From an uncultured Lachnospiraceae bacterium (GTDB lineage: Bacteria > Bacillota > Clostridia > Lachnospirales > Lachnospiraceae), in NCBI GenBank assembly GCA_947626435.1, contig CANQSB010000008.1:1-64000 (forward strand): a DNA stretch of 64,000 bases, in the 5' to 3' direction. A model generated the notes under the pieces. The model worked only from the letters and a program-made list of their open reading frames with translations, did no database searches and had not been told where the DNA came from. The position numbers were made by a program, and so were the translations under genes. Of this stretch, positions 44,786 through 54,550 are shown piece by piece. How positions within the stretch are numbered: the stretch's first letter is position 1; every line of letters starts with the position of its first letter.

Positions 44786-47356
44786 ATGGCGGCATTTGAG
44801 AGAGTGTTATCGGGAATACCAGAGATGGATCAGGCGCTTGACAATATAAGGCTTGGCGACAATGTGGTGTGGCAGGTCACGAGGCTTGAGGAATTTAAAC
44901 TTTTTCTCAACCCGTATGTCGATCAGGCAGTGCGTGACGGGAGAAATCTGATTTACATCAGGTTTGCGTCGCATGAACCGCTTGTGGAGGAGCGGCAGGG
45001 CGTTAAAATTGTGACAGTAGAGCTGTCGCACAGATTTGAAAATTTTACTGTGGAGATACACAATCTGATAGAGCATGAGGGGGAAGACGCTTTTTATGTT
45101 TTTGACTGTCTTTCGGAGCTTCAGACGGCATGGGCAACGGATTTGATGATGGGAAATTTTTTCCGCGTCACGTGTCCTTTTTTGTTTAAGCTCAATACCG
45201 TGGCTTTTTTCCCGCTGATTAGAGGCAAACATTCATTCAAGGCGATTGCTAAGATACGCGACACTACGCAGCTGCTTATGGACGTGTATTCCGACGAGGC
45301 GCAGGTGTATGTGCGCCCGCTAAAGGTCTGGAACAGGTATTCGGAGACGATGTTCCTGCCCCACGTATATGATCGTAAGGACGGCAGTTTCCGCGTGCTG
45401 CAGGACGGCGTGCGCGTCAGCAGGTTTTATCAGTTGATGAATGAACAGGCGGCAGGCGCGGACCAGAATACGGACAGTTGGGACCGCTTCTTTGGCTTTG
45501 CCGAGCAGATGTACCGACAGGGCATGGACGTCACGGATGTCTGCAGCAGAATGTGCGATATTATGATGACGAGAGATGAGAAGCTGAGGCGGCTGATTAA
45601 GGCAAATTTCACGCCAGAGGATTATTTTCAGATTCGCGCGCGCATGGTCGGCACGGGCATGATTGGCGGAAAGGCGTGCGGCATGCTGCTTGCGAGAAAG
45701 CTTGCAGCGAACAAAAATCCAAAACTCTATGCAAGGCTTGAGCCGCATGATTCGTTTTATATCGGCTCTGATGTGTTTTATTCATATATAGTGCATAATG
45801 ATTTCTGGGACATACGCGTGCGCCAGCGGCAGCAGGAGGAATATTTTGAGCTTGCGGGTACATTTGCCGAATGTCTCAGGACGGGGAAATTTTCAGACAC
45901 GGAGCGGGAGCAGTTTGAGCGGCTTTTGGACTATTATGGACAGAATCCTATTATCGTGCGCTCCAGCAGTATTCTTGAAGACGGCTTTGGGAACGCGTTT
46001 GCGGGGAAATACGAGTCCGTATTTTGCGCAAACAGCGGCTCATTGGAGCAGCGCCTGCAGGAGTTTGAGGAGGCGGTAAGGACTGTGTATGCCAGCACAA
46101 TGAGCAGATCCGCGCTTGATTACCGTCTGCGCAGGGGATTAGCAGGGCGAGATGAGCAGATGGCGCTTTTGGTGCAGCGCGTTTCGGGATCGCGGTACAG
46201 GGATTTCTTTATGCCATGCGCGGCGGGGGTGGGATATTCGTACAGCCCGTACCGTTGCTTTGACGAGATCGATCCCAGCGCGGGCATGCTGCGACTTGTT
46301 ATGGGCTTGGGAACGGGGGCGGTTGACCGCGTCGAGGGCTCTTATCCGCGTCTTGTCAATCTTGACCAGCCCCGCAGGACTACGGCTGTCACGAGCAGGG
46401 ACAAGCACCAGTTTTCACAGAGAAAAATAGATGTTATAGATACCGTGAAGGGCGTGGCTGAGGGCAAGGATTTGTCGTGGCTGGAAGACAGGCTGCCCGC
46501 TTATTTGAAACGTATATTGCTTGAACATGACTGGGATGCGGAGACGGAGTTTAGAAACAGGGGGCAAAACCGTGAGATACTCTTTGTGTCCTGCGAGGGC
46601 ATTGTCAAAAATAATGAGCTCATGAACGATATGCGAAATCTTATGGCGCTTATTCAGGAGGAGTACCAGTATCCTGTGGATATAGAGTACACGATAAACA
46701 TTTCCGAGACGGGGGAGTATATGATAAATCTGCTCCAGTGCAGACCTTTGCAGGTGGCACATGACAGGGAGGATATCGCCGTGCCCGAAAATCTGGACAG
46801 AAGCAGGATTTTTTTGGAGTGCAGCCATGCGTCTATGGGGCTTTCAAAAAATATAAAGCTTGACTATGTCGTTATGGTGGATTCCGTAGCGTATTATCAG
46901 ATGCCGTACAAGGATAAAAACAAGATTGCGCGCGCTCTGGGAGCGATTAACTGGCATTTCAGGGACAGCAGAAAGCACCTGATGCTGCTTGTGCCGGGCA
47001 GGATAGGGACATCTTCGCCTGAATTGGGAGTGCCTACGGCTTTTTCGGATATCAGCGGTTTTGATATTATCTGCGAGGTGTCGGAATCCAGGGCGGGATA
47101 TATACCCGAGCTGTCTTACGGAAGCCATATTTTTCAGGATTTGGTGGAGAGCGATATTTTATATGCGGCGGCATTTGAAAATGAGAAAACGCGTGTATTT
47201 GCGCCAGAGCGCCTGAAGGAGCTGGAAAATCTTTTGACTGATTTTTATCCTGAGGGGGAGGAGCTGAAGGAAATTTTGGGGATATATTCAATGGAAGGCA
47301 GAGAAAGCTATGTCTATCACGATATGAAGACGGAGCATCTGTTGTGCGTTATGTAG
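44786..47356 (+). CDS. PEP/pyruvate-type ATP-grasp protein with degenerate KaiC-like N-terminus
   Basis: An 856-residue protein. Residues about 5-190 resemble a RecA/KaiC-like fold (SGIPEMDQALDNIRLGDNVVW; YVFDCLSEL like a Walker B strand) but no P-loop GxxGxGK[ST] is present. From about 280 an ATP-grasp domain of the PPDK/PEP-synthase N-terminal type appears (MIGGKACGMLLAR; IIVRSSSILEDGFGNAFAGKYESVF near 391; VDIEYTINISETGEYMINLLQCRPLQ). The phospho-histidine swivel domain (GG-TSHAA) and the PEP-binding barrel of full PPDK are absent; the last 180 residues are of unknown type. GGAGGAAAG precedes the start. Its 3' half is duplicated at 51400-52688. Confidence 0.8.
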   Translation: MAAFERVLSGIPEMDQALDNIRLGDNVVWQVTRLEEFKLFLNPYVDQAVRDGRNLIYIRFASHEPLVEERQGVKIVTVELSHRFENFTVEIHNLIEHEGEDAFYVFDCLSELQTAWATDLMMGNFFRVTCPFLFKLNTVAFFPLIRGKHSFKAIAKIRDTTQLLMDVYSDEAQVYVRPLKVWNRYSETMFLPHVYDRKDGSFRVLQDGVRVSRFYQLMNEQAAGADQNTDSWDRFFGFAEQMYRQGMDVTDVCSRMCDIMMTRDEKLRRLIKANFTPEDYFQIRARMVGTGMIGGKACGMLLARKLAANKNPKLYARLEPHDSFYIGSDVFYSYIVHNDFWDIRVRQRQQEEYFELAGTFAECLRTGKFSDTEREQFERLLDYYGQNPIIVRSSSILEDGFGNAFAGKYESVFCANSGSLEQRLQEFEEAVRTVYASTMSRSALDYRLRRGLAGRDEQMALLVQRVSGSRYRDFFMPCAAGVGYSYSPYRCFDEIDPSAGMLRLVMGLGTGAVDRVEGSYPRLVNLDQPRRTTAVTSRDKHQFSQRKIDVIDTVKGVAEGKDLSWLEDRLPAYLKRILLEHDWDAETEFRNRGQNREILFVSCEGIVKNNELMNDMRNLMALIQEEYQYPVDIEYTINISETGEYMINLLQCRPLQVAHDREDIAVPENLDRSRIFLECSHASMGLSKNIKLDYVVMVDSVAYYQMPYKDKNKIARALGAINWHFRDSRKHLMLLVPGRIGTSSPELGVPTAFSDISGFDIICEVSESRAGYIPELSYGSHIFQDLVESDILYAAAFENEKTRVFAPERLKELENLLTDFYPEGEELKEILGIYSMEGRESYVYHDMKTEHLLCVM

Positions 47357-47438
47357 GGTATGGCAGGAACACCCATCGTCAACAAAAATTGTGTATTATG
47401 TAAGTGACGAAAACAACATAAAAGAGGAGTTCTTTCCT

Positions 47439-47501
47439 ATGAAAGTAATATCATAGATTTCCCTGTTTGATGATGCCAAAAATGAAAATTTAGGAGATTA
47501 A
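47439..47501 (+). mobile_element. Remnant of an insertion-sequence transposase start
   Basis: A strong ribosome site (AGAGGAG) and ATG begin MKVIS, then TAG, then ISLFDDAKNENLGD, then TAA. Read through the stop, this resembles the conserved beginning of a clostridial DDE transposase family that I recall as starting MKVISQISLF and continuing ENLGDLE. A single CAG-to-TAG change explains the first stop. Only about 20 codons remain. It sits at the left edge of the AT-rich ABC cassette. Identification rests on memory of the family. Confidence 0.45.
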
Positions 47502-47519
47502 TTCGTTTAAAAAGCTTTG

Positions 47520-47548
47520 TTGACATTATTAAAAAAGTATGAAATAAT
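47520..47548 (+). promoter_or_regulatory. Promoter of the ABC exporter pair
   Basis: TTGACA (47520-47525) and AATAAT (47543-47548) are 17 bases apart. The predicted start site is near 47555, directly before the GGGGAGG ribosome site of the first exporter, so the leader is very short. Confidence 0.6.
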
Positions 47549-47571
47549 AAATACGTAGGGGAGGTATTTAA

Positions 47572-49359
47572 GTGAAAAAACGAAACAGATTATTTGTAAA
47601 ATTATGCTATCAGTTATCCCCTGTTTATTTTATATTAGGTTACTTGATAGCAATCTTGTCGGGGGTAATGATGCCAGTAATGGTTAAAGTCTATTCTAGA
47701 TTCATTGATCAGGCGATTATATCCGTAGGAGATAAGGAAGTTGTAAAGGGATTAATATACAGTTTCGTTGTTCTTGCACTTATGAAATTGTATGAATACT
47801 TTAATTGGTTTTTTACTTATTTATTCAAAAATCAATTTCGTCTACGTTTTACTGAAAAATTCACCCAGAGTGTATTAGAAAAAGTAAGTAGATTAGATTA
47901 TCGTAAGATAGAAGATTCGGAAGTTTTGGCACTAATCCATCGAGTGAAGCGAGGTATCGAAACAGTAGATTTCAATATTTCATATACCATGGAGATACTA
48001 TGTAATATTGTAGGGATTATTGGACTTATATCCCTATTGGTAAAACTGGGAATTCTGAATATTATTCTATTATTTGTAGTGTTGGCAGCTGTGATATTTC
48101 TATGCTATCTATGTGCAAATAACCATTATCGATATGTGTTCGATTATTCGGAAACTGATAGGAAAGTAGATTATATAGAAACATTGTTAACAACGAAAGA
48201 GATTATTCCAGAAGCAAAAGTATATCATTCGTTGAATTTCTTTCAATCTATTTATATTAAAAGCATGAATAAGTCCACAGAGATATGGAATTCACAGATA
48301 AAAAAGACAAGACCTGTTGAAGAATTTCTGGTTCCCTTCATAGGGGATATTTTCTTGATTACAATCTATATGATGTTTTTGGTTCCTTTGTATAAAGGAC
48401 AGTTTACGATTGGTTTTTACCTAGCCATATTGAACAGTTCTATTACAATTACGTATTTCATAGTAAGAGAGCTACCAATGAAAGCAAAATCATTATTTAT
48501 TTTTAGAAAGTATGTTAATGATTATATCAGTCTTATGAATTTAGTAGAGATACCACATAAGGAAGAAAGAAAACTGTTGGAAAAGATAGAAACCATTGAA
48601 TTTGAGGATGTATATTACAAATATCCCAAGACCAATGAATATGTGTTAAAAGGATTATCATTCAAGTTGCGAGCAGGAAATCATTATGCACTTATTGGGG
48701 AGAATGGTGCTGGTAAAACCACGATTATTAAGCTGATGATGGGGCTATATAAAGTAACAGAAGGTAAGATAAAGATTAATAATCTGGATATTAGTGAATT
48801 TAGCACGCAGCAATTAAGTCAGGCTTTCTCAGTAGTTTTTCAGAATTTCTCAAAATATAACATTACAGTAAAAGAGTTTATTATGTTAGATTCAAATACG
48901 GAGTTTGACCAACAAAGAGCGGATGAAATTGCGAAAAATCTGCAACTTTATTTGACCATTCATAATATGGAATATGGGTATGATAGCATGTTAGGCAAGA
49001 ACTGGGAAAATGGGACAGACTTATCTGGCGGACAATGGCAGAAGCTGGCTATATTTCGTATGTTATATCATAATAAACCAGTGCAGATACTTGATGAACC
49101 AACGGCTGCCTTAGATCCAGTAAGTGAATCAAATCTATATAAGCTCTATGAAAATATTAATAAATTGAATACTATTACACTTTTCATTAGCCACCGCTTA
49201 GCATCTACTAAATTTGTTGATGAGATACTTTTGATTAAAGACGGAATAGTAAAAGAGAGAGGTTTGCACTCTGAGCTGATGGAGGTGAGAGGTGAGTACT
49301 ATAAAATGTTTGAGGCACAGAAGCAATGGTATCTTAGGGACGAAGTGAATTATGAGTAG
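47572..49359 (+). CDS. ABC exporter half-transporter (first of a pair)
   Basis: A 595-residue type I exporter subunit. The membrane domain covers about 15-310 with roughly six helices. The ATPase domain has Walker A GENGAGKTT near 382, signature LSGGQWQKLAI near 484, Walker B QILDEPTAALD near 504 and the switch His in ISHRL. The start is GTG after GGGGAGG. Composition is AT-rich like its partner downstream. Adjacent pairs of this kind usually form heterodimeric exporters of peptides, lipids or drugs; no substrate gene can be recognised here. Confidence 0.88.
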   Translation: MKKRNRLFVKLCYQLSPVYFILGYLIAILSGVMMPVMVKVYSRFIDQAIISVGDKEVVKGLIYSFVVLALMKLYEYFNWFFTYLFKNQFRLRFTEKFTQSVLEKVSRLDYRKIEDSEVLALIHRVKRGIETVDFNISYTMEILCNIVGIIGLISLLVKLGILNIILLFVVLAAVIFLCYLCANNHYRYVFDYSETDRKVDYIETLLTTKEIIPEAKVYHSLNFFQSIYIKSMNKSTEIWNSQIKKTRPVEEFLVPFIGDIFLITIYMMFLVPLYKGQFTIGFYLAILNSSITITYFIVRELPMKAKSLFIFRKYVNDYISLMNLVEIPHKEERKLLEKIETIEFEDVYYKYPKTNEYVLKGLSFKLRAGNHYALIGENGAGKTTIIKLMMGLYKVTEGKIKINNLDISEFSTQQLSQAFSVVFQNFSKYNITVKEFIMLDSNTEFDQQRADEIAKNLQLYLTIHNMEYGYDSMLGKNWENGTDLSGGQWQKLAIFRMLYHNKPVQILDEPTAALDPVSESNLYKLYENINKLNTITLFISHRLASTKFVDEILLIKDGIVKERGLHSELMEVRGEYYKMFEAQKQWYLRDEVNYE

Positions 49360-49426
49360 CAGAAGAAAAGGAAACATAAACCATATGAATAAGTCACGAA
49401 AAAAGGAAAGGACTGACAGGCAATGA
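49352..49426 (+). CDS. Very short basic ORF bridging the two ABC genes
   Basis: The ORF encodes 24 residues, with about ten Lys or Arg. Its ATG overlaps the stop region of the first ABC gene, and its TGA overlaps the ATG of the second (ATGA at 49423). The exact fit suggests it works at least as a translational coupling bridge across the gap. A functional peptide is possible but unsupported; no ribosome site better than GACGAAG is seen. Confidence 0.3.
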   Translation: MSSRRKGNINHMNKSRKKERTDRQ

Positions 49427-51201
49427 ATATATGGAAAAAAACAGAAAAAGAAAAGGATTATGAGAATATCAAATTATTATTTAAGCTTCTATTTGCAACC
49501 AAAAATTTTCCTATATCCATTTTTTTTATGATAACATTGCTATTGGTGGACTCAGTTTTAACGACTTATCAGATATATCTGCAGAACCATATTTTTAATG
49601 AAATTGCAGATATAAAGAACTATCAAATCTCTAGTGTGGTTAAGCTTATTATTTTTTATTTTATTGTTCGAAATGGGGCAAATCTTTTAATGGTTTGTTA
49701 TTCGTTGATATCTGGGAAATTTGGACCAGAGTTTGATAAATTACTACGACTCGATATGCTGAGAAAGTATACACGCTTATCAATGGGGGATTATGAAAAA
49801 GACGATATTTATAACATTATATTAAGAGCAAAAAACAGTTGTATATTGGCTACCGACACATTAAAAGTTTTTTTGGAGACGATATTTGGTCAGGTAATGA
49901 AAATAATAGGTATTATTTCTTACATTACTATGATAAGACCAGAGTTATTATTCGTAGTAGGTTTATCAATTATACCAGAAATGGTTAAAATACGAGTAAA
50001 TCAAAGAATAGAAAATTACAAGAAAAAAGTAATAACACCTCTTAATCGTAGGAGCAATTATCTTTCTGATATTCTCATCAAAAAAGATACTTTTACTGAA
50101 ATTCGAGTACAAAATTGTGATAAGTTCTTAATAGGGCTTTGGAAGGAGGCTAGGAAAAAGGAAAACAATGAGAATTGGAAATTTATTAAGCTAAATGGGT
50201 TTATTGAGTTACTATCTACAGGGATTTATTATTTGTCATATATTTTGATTCTACTATTGTCAACGTATTTCCTGTATCAGGGGAAAATCAATGCGGGACA
50301 ATATGCAGTTATGCTGACAGCAGTAGAGTATGTGAGAAGCAATATACACAATATAATTACGAATTGGGATTGTATTTCTCAAAGAAGTGTAACAATCAAA
50401 AACTATTATGATTTTTTGGCTTTAAAAGAAAGAGGAGGAAAAGAATTAGAATGTCATCCAATTGAGGCAATTCAGCTTAAAAATGTTGACTTTCAGTATG
50501 AAGAAAATAAAAGGGTTCTGTCTAACATTAACCTTACAATCAACAAAGGAGAGAACATTGTAATTATTGGAGAGAACGGATCAGGAAAAACTACTTTGGT
50601 GAAGCTGATTATGGGGCTCCTTAATCCAACTAAAGGAGCAGTTTCATACAATGGAATAGATGTTAGGGAAATATCGGAAAACCAGCTTTTAAAAGACACT
50701 GCTATCTTATTTCAAAGCTTTGGACGATATCAGTTCTCAATAATTGAGAATATTATTTTAGATGAGTATAATGATGATGAAATACGACAGAAAGCCAGAA
50801 GAGAACTGGAGCGAGTTGGGTTTGTAATGGGGGAGAAGTATAATCTGGACACATTAGTTGGGACTGATTTTGGAGGAACGGATCTATCAGGAGGGCAATG
50901 GCAGCAGTTATCTTTGGCTAGAGCATTTTACAAAGACTCTGATTTTGTAATCCTAGACGAACCAACATCAGCGATTGATCCAATTAAGGAAAGTGAAATT
51001 TTAATGAAATTTGCAGAATTATGTCGTGGAAAAACAGCTATTCTCATAACCCATAGATTAAGTGCTGCAAAATTGGCCGACAGAATTATTGTACTTGAAC
51101 GCGGCAGGATCGTTGAAACAGGTACCCATGATGAACTTATGAAATGCAATGGGGTATATGCAAGAACTTATCTAGAACAAGTAAGCTGGTATATGAGATA
51201 G
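49423..51201 (+). CDS. ABC exporter half-transporter (second of a pair)
   Basis: A 592-residue exporter subunit. The membrane domain spans about 25-320 and the ATPase domain about 345-592, with GENGSGKTT near 385, [15 protein letters not shown] near 490, [11 protein letters not shown] near 511 and [12 protein letters not shown]. Both halves of the pair keep full catalytic motifs. It follows the first exporter by 63 bases through the short bridging ORF. After its stop the composition returns abruptly to that of the surrounding chromosome in a flavodoxin fragment. Confidence 0.88.
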   Translation: MNIWKKTEKEKDYENIKLLFKLLFATKNFPISIFFMITLLLVDSVLTTYQIYLQNHIFNEIADIKNYQISSVVKLIIFYFIVRNGANLLMVCYSLISGKFGPEFDKLLRLDMLRKYTRLSMGDYEKDDIYNIILRAKNSCILATDTLKVFLETIFGQVMKIIGIISYITMIRPELLFVVGLSIIPEMVKIRVNQRIENYKKKVITPLNRRSNYLSDILIKKDTFTEIRVQNCDKFLIGLWKEARKKENNENWKFIKLNGFIELLSTGIYYLSYILILLLSTYFLYQGKINAGQYAVMLTAVEYVRSNIHNIITNWDCISQRSVTIKNYYDFLALKERGGKELECHPIEAIQLKNVDFQYEENKRVLSNINLTINKGENIVIIGENGSGKTTLVKLIMGLLNPTKGAVSYNGIDVREISENQLLKDTAILFQSFGRYQFSIIENIILDEYNDDEIRQKARRELERVGFVMGEKYNLDTLVGTDFGGTDLSGGQWQQLSLARAFYKDSDFVILDEPTSAIDPIKESEILMKFAELCRGKTAILITHRLSAAKLADRIIVLERGRIVETGTHDELMKCNGVYARTYLEQVSWYMR

Positions 51202-51239
51202 TAGGAGAATTACATATACAGAAAGGAGGTAATGTTATT

Positions 51240-51401
51240 ATGGCAAAGACACTAGTAGCGTACTTTTCAGCGAGCGGAGTGACGGCAAGACTGGCGAAGG
51301 AGCTTGTCATGACTATCAAGGCTGATTTGTATGAGATTACGCCGGCGCAGAAATACACCAGCGAGGATTTGGACTGGAACAATAAGAGCAGCCGCAGTTA
51401 G
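51240..51401 (+). pseudogene. Truncated flavodoxin
   Basis: The first 53 residues of a flavodoxin-like protein: [19 protein letters not shown] is the FMN phosphate-binding loop region, and [12 protein letters not shown] follows. Family members have about 150-170 residues. The reading frame stops at TAG exactly where the duplicated ATP-grasp sequence begins (51400). A good ribosome site (AAAGGAGGTAA) precedes the ATG. The fragment has host-like composition, unlike the ABC genes before it. Confidence 0.8.
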
Positions 51402-52688
51402 GAGGCGGTAAGGACTGTGTATGCCAGCACCATGAGCAGATCCGCGCTTGATTACCGTCTGCGCAGGGGCTTGGCAGGGCGAGATGAGCAGATGGCGCTT
51501 TTGGTGCAGCGTGTTTCGGGATCGCGGTACAGGGATTTCTTTATGCCATGCGCGGCGGGGGTAGGATATTCGTACAGTCCGTACCGCTGTTTTGACGAGA
51601 TTGATCCCAGCGCGGGCATGCTGCGTCTTGTTATGGGCTTGGGAACGGGGGCGGTTGACCGCGTCGAGGGCTCTTATCCGCGTCTTGTCAATCTTGACCA
51701 GCCCCGCAGGACTACGGCTGTCACGAGCAGGGACAAGCACCAGTTTTCACAGAGAAAAATAGATGTTATAGATACCGTGAAGGGCGTGGCTGAGGGCAAG
51801 GATTTGTCGTGGCTGGAAGACAGGCTGCCCGCTTATTTGAAACGTATATTGCTTGAACATGACTGGGATGCGGAGACGGAGTTTAGAAACAGGGGGCAAA
51901 ACCGTGAGATACTCTTTGTGTCCTGCGAGGGCATTGTCAAAAATAATGAGCTCATGAACGATATGCGAAATCTTATGGCGCTTATTCAGGAGGAGTACCA
52001 GTATCCTGTGGATATAGAGTACACGATAAACATTTCCGAGACGGGGGAGTATATGATAAATCTGCTCCAGTGCAGACCTTTGCAGGTGGCACATGACAGG
52101 GAGGATATCGCCGTGCCCGAAAATCTGGACAGAAGCAGGATTTTTTTGGAGTGCAGCCATGCGTCTATGGGGCTTTCAAAAAATATAAAGCTTGACTATG
52201 TCGTTATGGTGGATTCCGTAGCGTATTATCAGATGCCGTACAAGGATAAAAACAAGATTGCGCGCGCTCTGGGAGCGATTAACTGGCATTTCAGGGACAG
52301 CAGAAAGCACCTGATGCTGCTTGTGCCAGGCAGGATAGGGACATCTTCGCCTGAATTGGGAGTGCCCACGGCTTTTTCGGATATAAGCGGCTTTGACATT
52401 ATCTGCGAGGTATCGGAATCCAGGGCGGGATATATACCCGAGCTGTCTTACGGAAGCCATATTTTCCAAGATTTGGTGGAGAGCGATATTTTATATGCGG
52501 CGGTATTTGAAAATGAAAAAACGCGTGTCTTTGCGCCCGAGCGCCTGAAGGAGATGGAAAATCTTTTGACTGATTTTTATCCTGAGGGGGAGGAGCTGAA
52601 GGAAATTTTGGGGATATATTCGATGGAGGGCAGGGAAAGCTATGTTTATCACGATATGAAGACGGAGCATCTGCTGTGCGTTATGTAG
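51400..52688 (+). pseudogene. 5'-truncated duplicate of the ATP-grasp gene
   Basis: This segment aligns base for base, without gaps, to 46068-47356 at a constant offset of 5332. It lacks the first 427 codons, including the KaiC-like part and the VRSSS ATP-grasp motif. An open frame of up to 423 codons remains from a GTG at 51417, with a chance AGGAGG 16 bases upstream, so a C-terminal protein could still be made. Substitutions are confined to the two ends; a 701-base centre is identical to the left copy. Confidence 0.9.
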
Positions 52689-52861
52689 GGCATAGGTATG
52701 GTCTGCAGACGATAAAACGCGATAAAATGCGGCGAATTGCCAAGACAAATCCAAGACAAACCCAAGACAAACATAATTGATTTTTGCAGAGTTTTGAAAT
52801 ATACTATATATGACACCTGTATTTGCATATGGCGTGGAAATTGCAGAAGGAGGGCACTTTT

Positions 52862-54526
52862 ATGGGTAGGACAGTTGCAATCGGCATACAGGATTTTGAG
52901 ACGGTAATTGCAAACAATTATTTTTATGTGGATAAAACAGGCTTCATCAGGGAATGGTGGGAGCGTGGCGACAGCGTGACGCTGATTACGCGTCCGCGCC
53001 GCTTTGGAAAGACATTAAATATGAGCATGCTGGACTGTTTTTTTTCAAACAGATACGCGGGCAGGAGCGACCTGTTTGAAAATCTTTCCGTATGGCAGGA
53101 CGAAAAATACAGAGAGCTGCAGGGCACATATCCAGTGATAAATATTTCGTTTGCGAGCGTAAAGGAGAATAATTATCCAAACGCGAGGGTGCGGATTAAT
53201 CAGATTATTACGAATCTGTACAGTGACAATATATTTTTGCTGAAAAGCGATGCGCTTACGGACGAGGAGAAAAATTATTTTAGAAGCGTAACCAATTCAA
53301 TGAGCGAGGCGACGGCGACTATGGCGATTCATCAGCTGTCGAGATTTCTCTGCCATTATTACGGCAAAAAGGTTATCATTCTTCTGGACGAATATGACAC
53401 GCCTATGCAGGAGGCGTATCTTAGCGGATTTTGGGAGGAGATTACGGCGCTTATACGGAATATGTTTAATGCTTCTTTTAAGACAAATCCTTATTTGGAG
53501 CGGGCGGTTATGACAGGGATTACAAGGGTAAGTAAGGAATCTATTTTTTCAGATTTAAACCATCTGAATGTAGTTACCACTACATCAGATGAGTATGCCT
53601 CTGCTTTTGGCTTTACGGAAGAAGAAGTCTATTCATCTATGGACGAGATAGGCATGGAAGGAAAGGAAGATGTAAAGCAGTGGTATGATGGTTTTACTTT
53701 TGGAAAAGTCAATGACATCTATAATCCATGGTCTATTATTAATATGCTCAATAAAAAGCAGCTTGGAACCTACTGGGCAAACACCAGCTCAAACGGCTTG
53801 GTAAGCAAGCTTATCCGTGAGGGCGGACGCAAAATCAAGGAGCAGTTTGAAACCCTGCTGCAGGGCGGCACGATTACGAGCAAGCTTGACGAGCAGATTG
53901 TCTATAATCAGCTTGGAAAAAATGATGACGCTATCTGGAGTTTTCTGCTTGCAAGCGGATATTTAAAGGTGGTAAGCGCAGACGTAAAGGAGGAAAACTA
54001 CTGTCTGTCGCTGACGAATTATGAAGTAAAGCGGATGTTCCAAAAAATGGTTTCAGGCTGGTTTGGCGAGGACAGCAGCAATTACAATGATTTTATAAAG
54101 GCTTTGCTTTTGGGCGATAAAAAGGCTATGAATGTGTATATGAACAGGGTGGCATTGAGCACCTTCAGCTATTTTGATACAGGCAGACACCCTTCTGAAA
54201 GCGAGCCTGAGCGCTTTTACCACGGCTTTGTGCTGGGGCTGATTGTGGATTTAAAAGACAGATACGCGATTACCTCAAACCGTGAGAGCGGCTTTGGAAG
54301 GTATGATGTGCTGCTTGAACCTTTAAATGAAAAGGATGACGGAATTATTCTGGAATTTAAGGTGCATGACTATGATGAGGGCAGTCTGAATGACACGGTC
54401 GCCGCCGCGCTTGCCCAGATTGAAGAAAAAGCTTACGACAGGATTCTGCTTGACAAAGGCATTCCGCCTGAACGCATACGTAAATATGGCTTTGCATTTG
54501 AGGGGCAGAAGGTTTTGATTGGATGA
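52862..54526 (+). CDS. AAA-ATPase-like protein with PD-(D/E)XK nuclease domain
   Basis: A 554-residue protein of the AAA-ATPase-like/DUF1703 type. The N-terminus has the family opening (AIGIQDFETVIANNYFYVDKTGFI), a P-loop variant RPRRFGKTL near 44, and a Walker B-like VIILLDEYDTPM near 173. The C-terminal nuclease domain shows RYDVLLEP and IILEFKV, the D and E-x-K residues, near 480-500. These genes are common and multi-copy in gut Firmicutes and Bacteroidetes; their role is unknown, with mobility or defence suggested. The start at 52862 follows AAGGAGGG; an upstream in-frame ATG (52823) lacks a ribosome site. It lies directly after the duplicated segment. Confidence 0.88.
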   Translation: MGRTVAIGIQDFETVIANNYFYVDKTGFIREWWERGDSVTLITRPRRFGKTLNMSMLDCFFSNRYAGRSDLFENLSVWQDEKYRELQGTYPVINISFASVKENNYPNARVRINQIITNLYSDNIFLLKSDALTDEEKNYFRSVTNSMSEATATMAIHQLSRFLCHYYGKKVIILLDEYDTPMQEAYLSGFWEEITALIRNMFNASFKTNPYLERAVMTGITRVSKESIFSDLNHLNVVTTTSDEYASAFGFTEEEVYSSMDEIGMEGKEDVKQWYDGFTFGKVNDIYNPWSIINMLNKKQLGTYWANTSSNGLVSKLIREGGRKIKEQFETLLQGGTITSKLDEQIVYNQLGKNDDAIWSFLLASGYLKVVSADVKEENYCLSLTNYEVKRMFQKMVSGWFGEDSSNYNDFIKALLLGDKKAMNVYMNRVALSTFSYFDTGRHPSESEPERFYHGFVLGLIVDLKDRYAITSNRESGFGRYDVLLEPLNEKDDGIILEFKVHDYDEGSLNDTVAAALAQIEEKAYDRILLDKGIPPERIRKYGFAFEGQKVLIG

Positions 54527-54550
54527 GGGGAAGTCTTATAACAGGAAGAA

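Noticed and set aside
51417-52688. An independent 423-residue gene
   Set aside because: It is a gap-free copy of the 3' part of the gene at 44786; the GTG start and its purine-rich upstream sequence come from inside that coding region.
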